A DNA stretch of 38,518 bases from Thiotrichales bacterium (GTDB lineage: Bacteria > Pseudomonadota > Gammaproteobacteria > Francisellales > CACEW01): contig CANJVU010000023.1 of assembly GCA_947478525.1 (NCBI GenBank), forward strand, positions 1-38,518. Direction: 5' to 3'. The translations under genes and the position numbers were made by a program. Of this stretch, positions 35,540-38,518 are shown one piece after another (position 1 is the stretch's first letter; the number at the start of each line of letters is the position of its first letter). The notes under the pieces are model-generated. The model was not told the DNA's origin. It was given only the letters and a program-made list of their open reading frames with translations, and did no database searches.

Positions 35540-35575
35540 GGCTGCATACCTATTCATAAAAAAATAACCGTTTTT

Positions 35576-35581
35576 ATTATA
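35576..35581 (-). promoter_or_regulatory. -10 element of radA
   Basis: TATAAT on the minus strand, about 37 nt before the radA start; no good -35 at 16-18 bp. It excludes an open frame start at 35605. Confidence 0.45.
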
Positions 35582-35627
35582 ATACTGATTGACGGCTTGC
35601 ACCATTTTTTATTAGTATCGAGAGAAT

Positions 35628-36635
35628 GTGTTTCAAATTCAACAACTTTTATTGACCGCGGCCACCAGCATCATCACGGCTATTATTACCATTGCCAATT
35701 GGAGCAAACTCAAAGACCGAGCGACTCCACTGGCGCTGGCCGTTGCCAAATCGCGTAGCCAATGGCTGAAACGCCTGGCACTGGGTCTGGTTATTATTGT
35801 GATTATGGTTCCGGTGATTACCTGGTTTTTGCATCACTCCAGTTTACGCAATGCCTTGTTACTCACCATCGGTGCGGTGATGTTGCTGACCATTCTCACA
35901 CTGATCATCTTGCAGCAAGACCCCATGGCACGCAAAAAAATGATCGCGTATCTGATTTTACTGATCGGCGCACTCAGTTTCTGGATCATTTACGCCATGT
36001 TACCCATGGGCTTAACGGTATTTGCACAATATAATGTTGACCGCATTGTCTGGGGTATGACCATTGCACCACAGTGGTTCCAAAACATTAACGCCGTGGT
36101 TATTGTGATCGGCGGCCCCCTGATGATTGTATTCCTCAAAAAAATCTGCAAGCACATCTACTTTTCAGTACCTGCGCAATTTAGTTTTTCACTATTAATT
36201 ACCGGCATCAGCATGTTACTGCTGCCGATTGGCATTCATTTTGCCAACGCACAAGGGTTAGTATCGATACACTGGATATTCTGGTGTTATGTGCTACAAA
36301 GCACAGGCGAGTTGATGATTGGACCAATCGGTTACGCCATGGTCGGCCAACTGGCATCACAACGCCTGCAGGGTATTTTTATGGGCACGTGGATGATGAT
36401 GGTGGGAATCTCCGGCGTATTGTCGAGCTACTTGTCCAATTACGCTGCTGCTAATGTTATCGACAATAACCCATTGAGCACCAACGTGAGCTATAGCCAT
36501 ACCTTTATGGGTTTGGGTATTGCTTCACTGGTGTTCGGGGTGATTATGGTGTTATTGATTCCGTTCTTGCGTAAATTAATCAACGAACACAGCCATGAAA
36601 ATATTGAAGGTGAGATCACACCCCCCTCGGTTTAG
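35628..36635 (+). pseudogene. C-terminal part of a POT/PTR2 proton-dependent peptide transporter
   Basis: The 335-aa frame holds about eight membrane helices and matches the C-terminal half of POT transporters (about 480-500 aa in full): FWIIYAMLPMGLTVFAQYNVDR, then IAPQWFQNINAVVIVIGGP, and STGELMIGPIGYAMVGQLA with RLQGIFMGTWMM. The N-terminal half with the proton-coupling E-x-x-E-R motif and the signature F-Y-x-x-I-N is missing; upstream sequence belongs to radA, and a stop lies at 35613-35615. The only start is a GTG at 35628 after GAGAGA. Most likely a 5'-deleted gene; a shortened functional membrane protein cannot be excluded because the remaining frame is intact. Confidence 0.75.
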
Positions 36636-36704
36636 CAAAATTTAAGCATGCCGAATGTAAAAATGGACTACAAAGCAAACCATCATTTTACCCAATGACT
36701 GCTT

Positions 36705-38357
36705 TTACTTGCCACCACCAAACCCATAATAAGCAGCAGCGTCTGAAGGATGCCTCGCTCCCTTAAAGGCTAACGCTGTAGGGCCTGCCAGCATTATCTC
36801 TCCAAGCTCTTTTTGCAGCGCCTTTAATTTTTTGTCACCCTTAAATACATTAAGCCCCTCGGATGCCACACGCAAGGCGTTGATTGGATCATCACTGTAA
36901 CGATAAGAACGCGCCAAACCATGGTATGCCTGTGCAGATGCTCGTTGTTCTAAGCTATTTTCAAAATATGGAACCGCTTCCTCGTTTCTACGCAATAGCT
37001 GAAGACACCAGCCTAACCCCAAAAGAACTTCGCTATTCGATGCCTCACGTGCCAACAACTTTCTATACTCTATTTCTGCTAGGTCGGGTCGACGGTCATC
37101 ATATGACATACGACGTGCATGCTCAATTTCTTCACGTGTTACCTTTCTGACGGCTGCAACTCTTGCTGGCAAAGCTGGAACCACCGGATTTGCGGGTAAA
37201 CAAAATTGAGGTTTTGTGGCGGCGGCCGTCACCCAAGGCGAAACGAGTCGCTGAGGTGCAAAGCCAGGTGGCGGTGCAACCATCGATGTTGCGAATTCCG
37301 CCACAAAACCAGGCTTGGCAACAACAGCACTCCATGCACTGCCAGGCCTCAGTGTAGCAGATTTTTCGACTAAAACTTCTGGGGGTAAAAACGCACCAAA
37401 AGTTAATGCAGGTCTTGGCGCTGAAACTGAAACGCATGACACACCAATTCCAGGATTTGGCGCTGAGGCGGCTAAAATGGGTCTGGCAATTCCCATTTGC
37501 TGCTCTAGTTTACGCTTGATATCGATGATGGTTTTGGACCAAGGGAAATCATCCAAGCATTGACAGGCAAGATCCAGTGCTGTATCAAATTCCCGAAGAT
37601 AAATTTTACATTGAATTAATCCTTGGTAAGCCAGTGGATTGCTACTCAACTCCAAACTCCGTTCAAATTCACGTGCTGCTTCAACGTGTTTTTTCTGTTT
37701 ATGTAAACACCACCCTAGCCCCAATAGCACTTCAGAGTCACCCGGCACATCATCTCGTAAATCACGATAGGCTTTTTCTGCCTTAGCGAATCGATTATCA
37801 TTCGATAGTATCCTTGCCTCTTCCAACCGCTTTTTAATGGATTTAGTACTGGATTTTGCACTACGCCACACATCTACTGATGAAGCAATAGGATCCTGCA
37901 GCAGCAATGGCCGTGAGGCGGAAGCACTAGAAGAACCACCGGAAGCTGCTGCAAGTGCAGCGACACCTGAAGTCTCTCGTAAATCGCGAGCAATGTCACG
38001 CATGCTGGTGGCTTGATCTGTCTCACCGATTCGCTCGTGACAATCGGCAATCTGATCATAAAGGTCAGGCCTAATTGGCTCTCGCTCTAAAACCTTCCGG
38101 TAACAATCGATGGCTTTTTCATACTCCAATTTATAAATATAACGACCTGCCTGTGCCATCAATTCTGCGACAGAATAAAGGCCAAGCTCAGACTCAGGTT
38201 TTCTTTGTACGGCATGCAATGCCCTGGCTTTTGGTTTTGAAACAGCTGTTGGATCCGGAATTGCAGAAACGGCAGGTAATGCTTTGGGACGCACAGGTGC
38301 AGCAGCATGATGCTCACCGCGCAACTGCCGCAATGCTTCTTCTGGTGTTTTAATCAC
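36705..38357 (-). CDS. TPR-repeat protein with internal duplication, effector-like
   Basis: A 550-aa soluble protein without signal peptide. Layout: Pro/Ala-rich N-terminus (1-55); TPR block (about 57-125, YEKAIDCYRKVLEREP); Ser/Ala linker; second TPR block (about 170-285); Pro/Ala linker (about 285-405); third block (about 408-520); short tail ending FGGGK. Blocks two and three are homologous and share the identical SEVLLGLGWCL at about 205 and 442, with mostly different synonymous codons, so the duplication is old. TPR modules bind proteins; the partner is unknown. GTG at 38357 is the only plausible start and lacks a close Shine-Dalgarno, so coupling to the upstream gene (39 bp away) is likely. 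It could be a secretion-system effector or a cytoplasmic scaffold. Confidence 0.8.
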   Translation of the reverse strand: MIKTPEEALRQLRGEHHAAAPVRPKALPAVSAIPDPTAVSKPKARALHAVQRKPESELGLYSVAELMAQAGRYIYKLEYEKAIDCYRKVLEREPIRPDLYDQIADCHERIGETDQATSMRDIARDLRETSGVAALAAASGGSSSASASRPLLLQDPIASSVDVWRSAKSSTKSIKKRLEEARILSNDNRFAKAEKAYRDLRDDVPGDSEVLLGLGWCLHKQKKHVEAAREFERSLELSSNPLAYQGLIQCKIYLREFDTALDLACQCLDDFPWSKTIIDIKRKLEQQMGIARPILAASAPNPGIGVSCVSVSAPRPALTFGAFLPPEVLVEKSATLRPGSAWSAVVAKPGFVAEFATSMVAPPPGFAPQRLVSPWVTAAATKPQFCLPANPVVPALPARVAAVRKVTREEIEHARRMSYDDRRPDLAEIEYRKLLAREASNSEVLLGLGWCLQLLRRNEEAVPYFENSLEQRASAQAYHGLARSYRYSDDPINALRVASEGLNVFKGDKKLKALQKELGEIMLAGPTALAFKGARHPSDAAAYYGFGGGK

Positions 38358-38396
38358 TTTAGTTTGATGCTTGTGAGTGACGAGTTCTCCGTGTAA

Positions 38397-38518
38397 TTAT
38401 TTCTCAGCCACTAACTTTGACTTTAATTTTCCCAAATCCGCAGCAAGCGCCTTCCACTCCGTAGTGAGTTCAGTAAATTTCTGATAATTGGCAACCTGCT
38501 TTTTTATCTCCGGCAACT
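38397..38518 (-). CDS. 3' end of a coiled-coil protein gene, cut by the window edge
   Basis: The minus-strand frame is open to the right edge and ends at TAA 38397-38399. Its 39 visible residues include VANYQKFTELTTEWKALAAD and end KLKSKLVAEK, a charged helical, coiled-coil-like C-terminus. It lies 39 bp upstream of the TPR gene in the same direction, so the two probably share a transcript. Family not recognised. Confidence 0.55.
   Translation of the reverse strand, partial: LPEIKKQVANYQKFTELTTEWKALAADLGKLKSKLVAEK

Noticed and set aside
1..38518. tRNA, rRNA genes, CRISPR arrays
   Set aside because: Intergenic regions were read on both strands; no cloverleaf with a TTCGA-type T arm, no rRNA-like sequence and no regularly spaced repeats were found.

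Overview
The window is a 38.5-kb stretch of gammaproteobacterial chromosome of moderate GC. Most of it is compactly packed housekeeping genes. The proteins resemble those of Enterobacteria, Legionella and Coxiella: the divergent gltA / sdhCDAB-sucAB arrangement, E. coli-like PEP carboxylase and thymidine kinase, and DnaE whose catalytic aspartates fall at the E. coli residue numbers. An intracellular or host-associated member of the Legionellales would fit the effector-like proteins, toxin-antitoxin pairs and decaying mobile DNA. That placement is an inference; no rRNA or tRNA gene is present to test it.

Layout. (1) 1-1461 is an accessory scar. It holds the 3' end of an IS66-family transposase, a gene tail cut by that element, and an ATPase start (promoter-proximal palindrome, ribosome binding site, about 17 codons) whose body is gone. 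(2) 1390-5402, minus strand, is the tightly packed set ppc-ampD-btuF. (3) 5494-7893, plus strand, is tdk coupled by a TAATG overlap to a double-domain NitT/TauT-type ABC permease. (4) 7894-11220 is an AT-rich island between the permease and its probable ATPase gene. It contains an Ala/Gly-rich protein, a DUF4143-type ATPase tail, hicA-hicB, a second diverged copy of the permease 3' end, and a 294-aa orphan protein with a near-consensus promoter. (5) 11239-12600 is the ABC ATPase with a C-terminal AAA-associated domain, under its own promoter. (6) 12597-14474 encodes an exported protein and a SET-domain protein. (7) 14487-23103 is the TCA block: sdhCDAB-sucAB on the minus strand and gltA divergent on the plus strand, closed by a strong terminator. 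(8) 23160-23703 is a relBE-type toxin-antitoxin pair with an operator over its promoter. (9) 23726-26707 is LolC/E-type permease, LolD and an AI-2E/PerM-family membrane protein. (10) 26804-34164 is a membrane-anchored periplasmic protein, dnaE, prmC, a LysE-family exporter and an exported LD-carboxypeptidase. (11) 34175-38518 is radA, the C-terminal part of a POT peptide transporter, a TPR protein with an internal duplication, and the 3' end of a coiled-coil gene running off the window.

Functionally the centre of the window is oxidative carbon metabolism: citrate synthase, 2-oxoglutarate dehydrogenase E1/E2, succinate dehydrogenase, and PEP carboxylase for anaplerosis. Around it are envelope functions (AmpD and LdcA for muropeptide recycling, Lol lipoprotein release, PerM) and DNA or protein maintenance (DnaE, RadA, PrmC, Tdk).

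The observations most worth following are the duplicated and diverged permease 3' end flanking the island, the orphan proteins with strong promoters, a 14-bp core-promoter sequence shared by lolC and dnaE, and several truncated genes marking repeated gene loss. No new multi-gene defence or biosynthetic system is convincingly visible.
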